Both the position numbers and the translations under genes were made by a program. Source: Clostridiaceae bacterium (GTDB taxonomy: Bacteria > Bacillota > Clostridia > Saccharofermentanales > UBA5734). From it: a stretch of 6,959 nt of DNA. Each line of letters opens with the position of its first letter. Positions within the stretch are counted from its first letter, which is position 1. The stretch covers positions 1-6,959 of the forward strand of contig JAAZFW010000227.1 of NCBI GenBank assembly GCA_012511525.1, written 5' to 3'. The notes beneath the pieces were generated by a model. The model searched no databases. It had not been told where the DNA came from and saw only the letters and a program-made list of their open reading frames with translations. Shown one piece after another: positions 1 to 5,584 of the stretch.

Positions 1-354
1 AGCACCATGATCGTCCAGGTGTTCGCCAAGGCCGCCGATGTGACGGACAAGGCCGACCGCCTGGACCAGGCCGTGCTGCTGGCCTCTGACCTGGCCGACC
101 AGTGGAAATACCACGCGGATGAATCCGGCTATCCGGAAACAGCCGATAAGAAGCCTGCGGTCCAATCGCTCGTGCACTGGTATGACGAGTCCTTTGCAGC
201 TTGTTCCGAAGATGAGGCCGCCTACGCGGCCGCCGCGACGGTTGAGCCGGGCGATGTGCCCGGCTTCTGGCAGCTGCACATCCGGATCGAGACGGCCGAC
301 CGACAGGAGCTGGTCTATGAGCTGACGGCCGGGCATTACCGGAGGCTGCCATGA
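1..354 (+). CDS. Probable type IV pilus pseudopilin, C-terminal part (5' truncated by the window)
   Basis: The reading frame is open from base 1 to a TGA at 352-354. The first Met codon, at 7, has no ribosome binding site in view and falls inside what looks like a continuing helix (the visible part starts S-T-M-I-V-Q-V-F-A-K-A-A), so the true start is probably upstream. The pattern of a hydrophobic stretch, then small residues, then an amphipathic segment (DQAVLLASDLADQW) resembles the N-terminal helix of small clostridial prepilin-like proteins found in pilus clusters. The prepilin peptidase site that would prove this is not visible. The remaining residues, about 40 to 118, are acidic and probably form the globular head, ending in a strand-like HIRIETADRQELVYEL. 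The stop overlaps the next start as ATGA, and pilT lies two genes on, which supports a pilus role. The family assignment rests on pattern and context, not on a diagnostic motif. Confidence 0.6.
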   Translation, partial: STMIVQVFAKAADVTDKADRLDQAVLLASDLADQWKYHADESGYPETADKKPAVQSLVHWYDESFAACSEDEAAYAAAATVEPGDVPGFWQLHIRIETADRQELVYELTAGHYRRLP

Positions 355-854
355 AACGGCCGGCGTTTGACAGCAAACGGGGCGCCGCCTCCGTCCTGAT
401 GATCCTGCTGCTGGTGCTGCTGGTTTTTTTCGGCGTCTTGTCCCTGGTGACAGCCGCTACGGACCTGCGCCTGGCTGACAGGCGGGCCCGGGCCAACCAG
501 GCCTATTACCTGGCGGACAGCCAGGCGGCCCGGCTGCTGGCCCGAATCGGCGAGGCATGCCGGCAGGACGAATTTTTGCAGGCCGGCCCGGATCGCCGCT
601 TAGAATTGCTTGCCGCCCTGCTGGAGAAAGAGCCCCATGTTCGCGCGTATGACATCGCGTCCGAAGATGCCCGCTTGCAGGTCAAGGCCGTCACCGGTCT
701 GGACGGCCGGGACGAACAGGGCATGGACCTGGAGTTGGAGATTGTTGCAGAACCTGGTGACCCGCTGTCTTGCCGCATCATCGCCAGGCGGTGGAGCTGG
801 TGGAAAAAGCCGTTCGACTACCAGGCCGAACCAGGCGGGGTCTGGGAAGGATAA
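351..854 (+). CDS. Small single-pass membrane protein, PilX-like minor pilin candidate
   Basis: This 167-residue protein has a short basic N-terminus (residues 1-10, MKRPAFDSKR), then one strongly hydrophobic segment at about residues 13-36 rich in Leu and Val. A helix containing RRARANQAYYLADSQAARLL (about 44-63) follows. This resembles the N-terminal region of PilX-type minor pilins, in which a membrane helix runs into a conserved stretch ending in an A-rich, aromatic-containing segment. The rest is a soluble, mixed-charge domain ending in a Trp-rich tail (RRWSWW, then VWEG). No Cys pair or classical prepilin cleavage motif (G followed by FTLIE) is present, although G11-A-A-S could be a divergent processing site. 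The start is set by GGAGG at 341-345, five bases before the ATG, and overlaps the previous stop by 4 nt. It probably sits in the inner membrane as a pilus assembly or tip component beside PilT. The exact role is inferred. Confidence 0.6.
   Translation: MKRPAFDSKRGAASVLMILLLVLLVFFGVLSLVTAATDLRLADRRARANQAYYLADSQAARLLARIGEACRQDEFLQAGPDRRLELLAALLEKEPHVRAYDIASEDARLQVKAVTGLDGRDEQGMDLELEIVAEPGDPLSCRIIARRWSWWKKPFDYQAEPGGVWEG
847..850 (+). promoter_or_regulatory. Ribosome binding site deciding the pilT start
   Basis: AAGG (within GGGAAGG) lies six bases before the ATG at 857. The frame stays open upstream to an ATG at 770, but that codon has no such site and would add 29 residues unlike any PilT N-terminus, so 857 is preferred. 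Confidence 0.7.
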
Positions 855-856
855 GC

Positions 857-1948
857 ATGAACAAGGTACAAAGCATCCTGGCTGATATGGTTCGCCTGCA
901 GGCCTCCGACTTGTTTATCACGGTGGGCAAGCCGCCGGTACTGAAAGTCAGCGGGAGCCTCAGCGAGCTGGCCGCCTACGGTTCGTTTGGACCGGCGGAC
1001 ACCGAAGATTGCGCGCGGCAGCTCTTTGACCGCGAGCAGAGCAGCCAGGCCTTCGCAGCGCATGGCGAAGCCGACTTTTCCCTGTCCCTGAGCCAGATCG
1101 GCCGGTTTCGCGTCAATGTTTTCCGTCAGCGCGGCTCCTGCGCCATCACGGTCCGGCGCATCTACTCGCAGCTGCCCGACCCGCAGGCGCTGGGTATTCC
1201 GGATACGGTCATGGGATTGACCTCCCGCCAGAAAGGGCTGGTTCTTGTAACCGGTCCGGCCGGCTGCGGCAAGACCACCACCTTGGCCGCCCTGGTCGAC
1301 AAGATCAACCGGGAACGCGCCTGCCATATCCTGACGCTGGAGGACCCGATCGAGTATTTGCACGGCCACCGGCGCAGCATCATCAACCAGCGCGAGATCG
1401 GCACCGACAGCGAAAGCTATGCCCAGGCGCTGCGCGCAGCCCTGCGCCAGTCGCCGGATGTGATCCAGATCGGCGAAATGCGCGATTTGGAGACGATCAG
1501 CATCGCACTGACCGCGGCTGAGACCGGGCACCTGGTCTTGTCGACCCTGCATACCGTCGGCGCCGCCAAGACGGTCGACCGCATCATCGACGTGTTTGAG
1601 TCCAGCCAGCAGCAGCAGGTCCGGGTCCAGCTGTCAACCGTGCTGCAGGCGGTCGTATCCCAGCAGCTGCTGCCGGGAACGGATGGAAAACAGCAGCCGG
1701 CTTTTGAGATCATGCTGGCCAACCCGGCGATCCGCAACATGATCCGAGACGGCAAAACGCCGCAAATCGACGGCGTGATCCAGATGCACGCCGCTTCCGG
1801 AATGGTCACGATGGAAATGAGCCTGGCCGCGCTGCTGCGCAGCGGACGGATCAGCCGCGAGGACGCGTTTTTCTACGCCGTCAACCAGGAGGCCCTGCAG
1901 CGCCTCGTACCGGTCGGTCCGGACAGCACGAATCCGCACGTTTTCTGA
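857..1948 (+). CDS. pilT: Type IV pilus retraction ATPase PilT
   Basis: This 363-residue protein has the usual PilT length. It is a cytoplasmic hexameric ATPase of the secretion-ATPase superfamily that powers pilus retraction and twitching. Visible motifs in order are: an N-terminal PAS-like domain opening with a segment containing ASDLFITVGKPPVLKVSG (residues 16-33); Walker A GPAGCGKT (133-140); the Asp box ILTLEDPIEY (158-167); Walker B DVIQIGEMRD (201-210) with catalytic Glu207; the His box ETGHLVLSTLHT (222-233); and AIRNMIR (291-297), the PilT-specific AIRNLIR-type motif needed for retraction and not expected in the extension motor PilB. Nothing essential is missing. The gene starts two bases after the stop of the preceding minor-pilin candidate (stop TAA 852-854), so it is probably co-translated with it. 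It is the last pilus gene before a promoter-bearing gap and the aromatic operon. Identity is secure. In vivo retraction is inferred from the family. Confidence 0.97.
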   Translation: MNKVQSILADMVRLQASDLFITVGKPPVLKVSGSLSELAAYGSFGPADTEDCARQLFDREQSSQAFAAHGEADFSLSLSQIGRFRVNVFRQRGSCAITVRRIYSQLPDPQALGIPDTVMGLTSRQKGLVLVTGPAGCGKTTTLAALVDKINRERACHILTLEDPIEYLHGHRRSIINQREIGTDSESYAQALRAALRQSPDVIQIGEMRDLETISIALTAAETGHLVLSTLHTVGAAKTVDRIIDVFESSQQQQVRVQLSTVLQAVVSQQLLPGTDGKQQPAFEIMLANPAIRNMIRDGKTPQIDGVIQMHAASGMVTMEMSLAALLRSGRISREDAFFYAVNQEALQRLVPVGPDSTNPHVF

Positions 1949-1959
1949 ATGCAATCGCC

Positions 1960-1988
1960 TTGACGTGGCCGGAGCCACCCGTCACAAT
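1960..1988 (+). promoter_or_regulatory. Predicted sigma-70/SigA-type promoter of the aromatic operon
   Basis: A -35 box TTGACG (1960-1965, five of six consensus bases) is separated by exactly 17 nt from a -10 box CACAAT (1983-1988, four of six). It lies directly after the pilT stop and points into tyrA, and would start transcription near 1995. Spacing and position are ideal, but the -10 box is weak and there is no extended TG. This is a sequence-based prediction only. Confidence 0.55.
1961..1984 (+). repeat. Inverted repeat inside the promoter spacer (operator or hairpin)
   Basis: The left arm TGACGTGGC (1961-1969) and right arm GCCACCCGTCA (1974-1984) form nine base pairs around a CGGA loop, with two unpaired C at 1978-1979. 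The repeat covers most of the -35 box and the whole spacer, which is where a dyad-binding repressor would block RNA polymerase. As RNA from the upstream pil transcript it would be a hairpin, but no run of T follows, so it is a poor intrinsic terminator. Its function is inferred. Confidence 0.45.
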
Positions 1989-1994
1989 AAGATC

Positions 1995-2074
1995 AACATC
2001 ACGATCAGGAGAGGAGACCGGCAGGCCGTCCGCGTGGCCCTGTGGCTAGCGGAAACAGACCTCCGGGTAAGCGT
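1995..2074 (+). promoter_or_regulatory. Predicted 5' leader of the aromatic operon with internal hairpin
   Basis: If the promoter above is right, about 80 nt are transcribed before the tyrA ATG. The leader holds a purine-rich AGGAGAGGAG (2007-2016) that looks like a strong Shine-Dalgarno sequence but has no ATG, GTG or TTG within 5-12 nt downstream. It also holds a hairpin at 2030-2052 (CCGC, a bulged G, UGGCC, loop CUGU, GGCUA, GCGG). Finally there is CCTCC at 2060-2064, parts of which could pair with GGAG or GAGG inside the purine stretch. I recognise no known riboswitch class, T-box or attenuator terminator here. Any regulatory role is inferred from the pairing alone. Confidence 0.35.
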
Positions 2075-3217
2075 ATGGCCGGATTCGAGCAAACTGCACC
2101 CGAAGTCAGGCCGCTCGCCAAAGCGGCGGTCATCGGCCTTGGCCTGATCGGAGGTTCGATCGCCAAGGCCCTGCGGACACGCGCCGCGATAACCGTCATC
2201 GGGCTCGATGTCGATCCGGCGGTTCTGGAGCAGGCCCGGACCGACCAGGTGCTGGCGGCCTGCGGAACGATCAGTCCGGACGACAGTCCGGAGCGCGTGG
2301 CCGATACCGGCCCCTGGTCTTTGCTGCAAGACTGCGATATCGTCTTTATCTGCACCCCCGCTGCGACCATCGCCCGCCTGGCCCACCTGGCAGCCGCCTG
2401 GTGCCCGGGCCTGATCACCGATGTGGCGAGTGTCAAGCGGCCCATTATGGAACAGGTGCATCTCGACCGGTTTATCGGCGGCCATCCCATGGCGGGTTCA
2501 GAACGTCAGGGTTACGCGCACGCCACGCCGGGGCTGCTGGAAAACGCCGTCTACGTCCTCTGCGTGCCCCCAGAATCTGACCTGCCCCATGCGCATGTCC
2601 GCCAGCTGGAAGACCTGATCCGTAAAATCGGTGCGACGCCGATGCACCTGGACGCCGCCGAGCACGACCGGGCGGTCGCCGCGGTCAGCCACCTGCCCCA
2701 TGTCGTCGCGTCCGCGCTGGCGCTGCTGGCCGCCCGCTCGGACCAGGGAACGCTGTCGCGCCTGGCTGCCGGCGGGTTTCGCGACATCACCCGCATCGCC
2801 TCGTCCGACCCGCACCTCTGGACGGGGATCAGCCTGGAGTCGAGCCGCTGCCTGCTGCCGCAGTTAACCCGGTACCGGGCTATCCTGGACGAGTACATCA
2901 AGGCCATCGAGACATCTGACCAGCGCGCGCTGCACCAGCTTTTTTACGAAGCCGCCCATTACCGCAACGGCCTGCCGCTGGACGGCCGCGGCGCCCTGGC
3001 CGCGCACAGCACCCTGACCGTCTATGTCGACGACAAACCCGGTGTGCTGGGCCAGGTGACCACGTTGCTCGGTGCCCACGGTATCAATATCAGCAACATC
3101 CGCATCCGTGAGCTGCGCGCCTACGAAGGCGGCTGCCTGCAGCTGGTGCTGCCGGACGGCCGTCAGGCCGCGCGGGCTGCGTGGCTGCTGCAGGAGGCCG
3201 GCTATGTCTGCGACTGA
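2075..3217 (+). CDS. tyrA: Prephenate (or arogenate) dehydrogenase with C-terminal ACT domain
   Basis: This 380-residue cytoplasmic enzyme oxidatively decarboxylates prephenate to 4-hydroxyphenylpyruvate, the tyrosine-branch step. It has a Rossmann NAD(P)-binding loop GLGLIGGS (residues 21-28), FICTP (91-95), TDVASVK (115-121), and the substrate-site motif HPMAGSERQG (137-146). SHLPHVVAS (205-213) carries the family's conserved His. The all-helical dehydrogenase domain continues to about residue 300. An ACT domain spans about 313-380 (LTVYVDDKPGVLGQVTTLL, then GINISNIRI), as in Firmicute TyrA, where it mediates feedback control, usually by tyrosine. An in-frame GTG at 2042 would add MASGNRPPGKR. 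I prefer ATG 2075 because the extension is unlike the family, yet neither start has a good ribosome binding site (only GGGTAAG at 2065-2071). Its 3' end overlaps the next gene by 14 nt. Specificity for prephenate over arogenate, and for NAD over NADP, cannot be read from the sequence. Confidence 0.95.
   Translation: MAGFEQTAPEVRPLAKAAVIGLGLIGGSIAKALRTRAAITVIGLDVDPAVLEQARTDQVLAACGTISPDDSPERVADTGPWSLLQDCDIVFICTPAATIARLAHLAAAWCPGLITDVASVKRPIMEQVHLDRFIGGHPMAGSERQGYAHATPGLLENAVYVLCVPPESDLPHAHVRQLEDLIRKIGATPMHLDAAEHDRAVAAVSHLPHVVASALALLAARSDQGTLSRLAAGGFRDITRIASSDPHLWTGISLESSRCLLPQLTRYRAILDEYIKAIETSDQRALHQLFYEAAHYRNGLPLDGRGALAAHSTLTVYVDDKPGVLGQVTTLLGAHGINISNIRIRELRAYEGGCLQLVLPDGRQAARAAWLLQEAGYVCD
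3192..3197 (+). promoter_or_regulatory. Ribosome binding site deciding the aroE-aroK start
   Basis: A perfect AGGAGG lies six bases before ATG 3204, inside the last codons of tyrA. The frame is open further upstream (to a possible start at 3072), but that stretch only reads tyrA out of frame. The first residues from 3204 match the AroE N-terminus (YGLIGHPLGHSLSP). Confidence 0.9.
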
Positions 3218-4559
3218 CTACGGCCTCATCGGCCATCCGCTTGGGCACAGCTTGTCGCCGCAAATCCACGCGGCACTGCTCGCAGCGGCCGGACTGCCCG
3301 GCCGTTACGACTTGTTTGATATCCGGCCCGACCAGCTTCCGGATACCGTCAGGCGCCTTGGCCGCGAAACGCTGGGCTTCAACTGCACCATCCCCTATAA
3401 AGAGAAGGTCATGGAGCTTCTGGACAGCCTGGATCCGGTGGCCGGACGCATTCGGGCGGTCAATACGGTCTGGCACAACCGGGGTTACAACACCGACTAC
3501 GATGCGTTCCGGCGGGACTGTCCCCTGAAACCCGGCGACAAGGTGCTGATTCTCGGCGCCGGCGGAGTCAGCCGCACCATGGCGTTTGCCGCCGCGGACT
3601 CCGGCTGCGTGATCAGCATCGCGGCCCGGCGCCCGCAGCAGGCCAGGGATCTGGCCCGGGCCGTTCGCGAGGCTTGCCCCGACGCGCGTATCACCTGCCC
3701 GGAAACGCTCGACGCCTGGCGGCTGGAGACCGGTTCGGAAGCGCGCTGGGTTGTGCTCAACGGCACGCCGGTCGGTTTGTGGCCGCATGTAAATGAGATG
3801 CCGCTCGCACCCGATGATCTGGCCTGCTGCCGGTTTGTTTATGACACGATCTACAACCCGGTCGCAACCCGGCTTGTCCTGACCGCAAGGTCGCGGGGCA
3901 TCCGGGCCAAAGGCGGCCTGGGCATGCTCTTTGGCCAGGCCCTGGCCGCGCAGAAAATCTGGAATCCAAAAGCCGTGTTTCCCGAACCGGCACTGGCCCG
4001 TGTGCGTGCGGCGCTGGAAGCGGAGATCTGGCGCCAGTTCCCCTTGACCGTGCTCTTGTCAGGTTTCATGGGCAGTGGTAAATCGACGGTCGGCCGCTCG
4101 CTTGCCCGCCAGATGAATTTGCCCTTTGTCGATCTCGACGAACAGATCGAGCGGGAGGCCGGAAAGTCGATCCCCGACATTTTTGCCCGGGACGGCGAAG
4201 CGGCATTCCGCAGCCTGGAGCGCAAACGGCTCGAACAGCTTGTCCGGAAGCCGGAAAGTAAAATCCTGGCCACCGGCGGCGGCGCCCTGACCGGACCCGG
4301 CATCGAGACGGTCCTGGAGGCTGCGCCGGTGCGGGTCGTTTATCTCGATGTCGCGCCCGACGAACTGCTCAGGCGGCTCGGCCAGGGCCGGGGCCGGCCC
4401 ATGCTGGCTGGCAAAACCATCGGCCAGTGGCTCGCGCTCTATGCCGAGCGGCGTCCACGCTACCTGGATTTGGCGGATTTGGTTATCGACGCCGCACCGC
4501 CGGCCGAACGCGTGGCATCAACCATCAAGCAAAGCCTGGGACTGGAGGAATCATTATGA
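3204..4559 (+). CDS. Bifunctional shikimate dehydrogenase-shikimate kinase fusion
   Basis: One uninterrupted 451-residue frame carries two consecutive pathway enzymes. Residues 1 to about 275 are shikimate 5-dehydrogenase (AroE). The shikimate-binding HPLGHSLSP is at 11-19, CTIPYKEK (61-68) has catalytic Lys66, GYNTDYDAF (94-102) has catalytic Asp98, the NADP loop is ILGAGGVSR (116-124), and NGTPVGLWP (186-194) and GGLGMLFGQ (237-245) are conserved. Residues about 281-451 are shikimate kinase (AroK). It has P-loop GFMGSGKST (287-295), DLDEQIE (310-316) with Asp312, FRSLE (335-339) with Arg336, ATGGGAL (356-362), lid GRGRPML (395-401) and ERRPRYLDLAD (415-425). Both halves have normal standalone length and all key residues, so both should be active. 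I see no ribosome binding site or plausible restart near 4044 that would yield a free kinase. It overlaps tyrA by 14 nt and aroF by 4 nt. The two activities correspond to aroE and aroK. Confidence 0.96.
   Translation: MSATDYGLIGHPLGHSLSPQIHAALLAAAGLPGRYDLFDIRPDQLPDTVRRLGRETLGFNCTIPYKEKVMELLDSLDPVAGRIRAVNTVWHNRGYNTDYDAFRRDCPLKPGDKVLILGAGGVSRTMAFAAADSGCVISIAARRPQQARDLARAVREACPDARITCPETLDAWRLETGSEARWVVLNGTPVGLWPHVNEMPLAPDDLACCRFVYDTIYNPVATRLVLTARSRGIRAKGGLGMLFGQALAAQKIWNPKAVFPEPALARVRAALEAEIWRQFPLTVLLSGFMGSGKSTVGRSLARQMNLPFVDLDEQIEREAGKSIPDIFARDGEAAFRSLERKRLEQLVRKPESKILATGGGALTGPGIETVLEAAPVRVVYLDVAPDELLRRLGQGRGRPMLAGKTIGQWLALYAERRPRYLDLADLVIDAAPPAERVASTIKQSLGLEESL
4544..4549 (+). promoter_or_regulatory. 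Ribosome binding site deciding the aroF start
   Basis: GGAGGA lies six bases before ATG 4556, which overlaps the preceding TGA as ATGA. An upstream in-frame candidate at 4427 would add 43 unrelated residues and is rejected. From 4556 the protein begins MILVLKQGTP, as expected for this family. Confidence 0.9.
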
Positions 4560-5572
4560 TCCTGGTTTTAAAGCAAGGCACACCCAAGACAGATGTCGAC
4601 GCGCTCTGCGAGTGGCTGACCGCGGCCTACGGCGTCCAGACCAGCCCGATTTTCGGCAACAGCATGACCATCGTCGGCCTGGTCGGCGACACCTCCAACA
4701 TCCCGATTGAAACGCTGGAATTGCAAAAGGCGGTCGATCGGGTCATGAAGGTCCAGGAGCCCTACAAGCGGGCTAACCGGAAATTTCACCCCGACAACAC
4801 GCAGATCCGGTCCGGCGATGTGACGGTCGGAGCGGACCGGATCTGTGTCAGCGCCGGACCGTGCTCGGTCGAATCTGAAGAACACGTGACCGGTATCGCC
4901 GGGATGGTCAAGGCGGCCGGCGCCGTCATGCTGCGCGGCGGCGCGTTCAAACCGCGCTCGTCGCCGTACGCGTTCCAGGGCCTTAAGGCCGAGGGCCTGA
5001 TGTACATGAAGAAGGCGCGCCAGGCGACCGGACTGCCGGTGGTTTCGGAAATCACCAACCCGTCCCAGCTGGAGCTGTTCCTCGAATTTGTCGATGTGAT
5101 CCAGGTCGGTACGCGCAACATGCAGAATTTTGAACTGCTCAAGGAACTGGGTCGAATTCGCCGCCCGATTCTGCTCAAACGCGGCTTTGCCAATACGATC
5201 GACGAGCTGCTGATGTCGGCCGAGTACATCATGAACGGAGGCAACAGCGACGTGATTTTATGCGAGCGAGGCATCCGCACCTTTGAGACCAGCACGCGCA
5301 ACACGCTCGACATCAGCGCCGTCCCGGTTCTGAAAAGCCGTACGCACCTGCCGGTCTTTGTCGACCCGAGCCACGCGGCCGGTTACGCAGTCTACGTCGA
5401 GCCGCTGTCACGCGCTGCGGTCGCCGCGGGAGCCGACGGCCTGATCATCGAAGTCCACAACGATCCGCCGCACGCCTTGTCCGACGGCCAGCAGTCGCTG
5501 ACACCGGAGGCGTTCACGGCCCTGATGGACCATCTTCGCCCGATTGCCTCCGCCGTCGGGCGTACGATCTGA
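4556..5572 (+). CDS. aroF: DAHP synthase, type I-beta, with N-terminal ACT-like domain
   Basis: This 338-residue 3-deoxy-7-phosphoheptulonate synthase condenses PEP with erythrose 4-phosphate, the first committed step of the pathway. Length and domain order match the Thermotoga maritima enzyme as I remember it. Residues 1 to about 70 are a ferredoxin-like/ACT-like regulatory domain (MILVLKQGTP; MTIVGLVGDT). A linker containing FHPDNTQI (77-84) follows, then the TIM barrel. Barrel motifs are SAGPCSVES (99-107), RGGAFKPRSSPYAFQG (127-142), QVGTRNMQNF (183-192), LLKRGF (206-211), CERGIRTFE (236-244), VDPSHAAG (269-276), IIEVH (297-301) and ALSDGQQSL (307-315). The metal ligands Cys103, His273, Glu299 and Asp310 are all present, as are the likely PEP-contacting residues Arg127, Lys132, Arg187, Lys208 and Arg238. 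In the family the N-terminal domain closes over the active site when tyrosine or phenylalanine binds, so feedback inhibition is likely here. A strong inverted repeat lies in the linker-coding bases (4802-4845). Confidence 0.97.
   Translation: MILVLKQGTPKTDVDALCEWLTAAYGVQTSPIFGNSMTIVGLVGDTSNIPIETLELQKAVDRVMKVQEPYKRANRKFHPDNTQIRSGDVTVGADRICVSAGPCSVESEEHVTGIAGMVKAAGAVMLRGGAFKPRSSPYAFQGLKAEGLMYMKKARQATGLPVVSEITNPSQLELFLEFVDVIQVGTRNMQNFELLKELGRIRRPILLKRGFANTIDELLMSAEYIMNGGNSDVILCERGIRTFETSTRNTLDISAVPVLKSRTHLPVFVDPSHAAGYAVYVEPLSRAAVAAGADGLIIEVHNDPPHALSDGQQSLTPEAFTALMDHLRPIASAVGRTI
4802..4845 (+). repeat. Perfect 13-bp inverted repeat within aroF
   Basis: CAGATCCGGTCCG (4802-4814) is exactly complementary to CGGACCGGATCTG (4833-4845), with an 18-nt loop. 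A further G-U pair is possible at the base (4801/4846). As RNA this is a stable hairpin. It falls in codons 83-97, just after the ACT-like domain and before the first strand of the catalytic barrel. Function, if any, is unknown. Confidence 0.8.
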
Positions 5573-5579
5573 AGGAGGG
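5573..5579 (+). promoter_or_regulatory. Ribosome binding site of aroB
   Basis: AGGAGGG lies in the 12-nt gap between the aroF stop (5570-5572) and ATG 5585, leaving five bases before the start. It is near-consensus and supports independent initiation on the shared transcript. Confidence 0.85.
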
Positions 5580-5584
5580 ATTCC

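Noticed and set aside
245..265. 8-bp hairpin (AGCCGGGC, 5-nt loop, GCCCGGCT) inside the first gene.
   Set aside because: Short G+C-rich stems like this are expected often in high-G+C coding DNA, and the position is mid-gene with no T run.
818..1552. Long minus-strand open frame opposite pilT, and similar antisense frames opposite the aro genes.
   Set aside because: High-G+C genes routinely leave the opposite strand open. The translations are rich in Arg, Gly, Ala and Gln without recognisable motifs, while the plus-strand frames carry full family signatures.
1949..1963. ATG directly after the pilT stop (M-Q-S-P-stop) as a mini leader peptide.
   Set aside because: It is four codons long, lies upstream of the predicted transcription start and has no dedicated ribosome binding site. 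It is most likely chance.
1961..1984. Rho-independent terminator of the pil operon.
   Set aside because: The stem is reasonable but has a two-base bulge and is followed by CAATAAG rather than a T run. The match to a promoter spacer is more persuasive.
2042..2074. GTG at 2042 as the tyrA start, adding 11 residues.
   Set aside because: No ribosome binding site precedes it at a usable distance, the GTG lies in the loop of the predicted hairpin, and the added MASGNRPPGKR does not look like part of the enzyme.
1965..2147. A 60-codon GTG-started frame across the leader and the tyrA start, with two Trp codons, considered as an attenuator leader peptide.
   Set aside because: It has no ribosome binding site at its start, its Trp codons are not clustered, it runs deep into tyrA, and no terminator/antiterminator pair is visible. 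The shorter version from GTG 2034 is 17 nt from the purine stretch, which is too far.
3653..3662. Perfect palindrome GGCCCGGGCC within the AroE domain.
   Set aside because: A 10-bp G+C palindrome is common by chance at this composition and sits in ordinary conserved-frame coding sequence.
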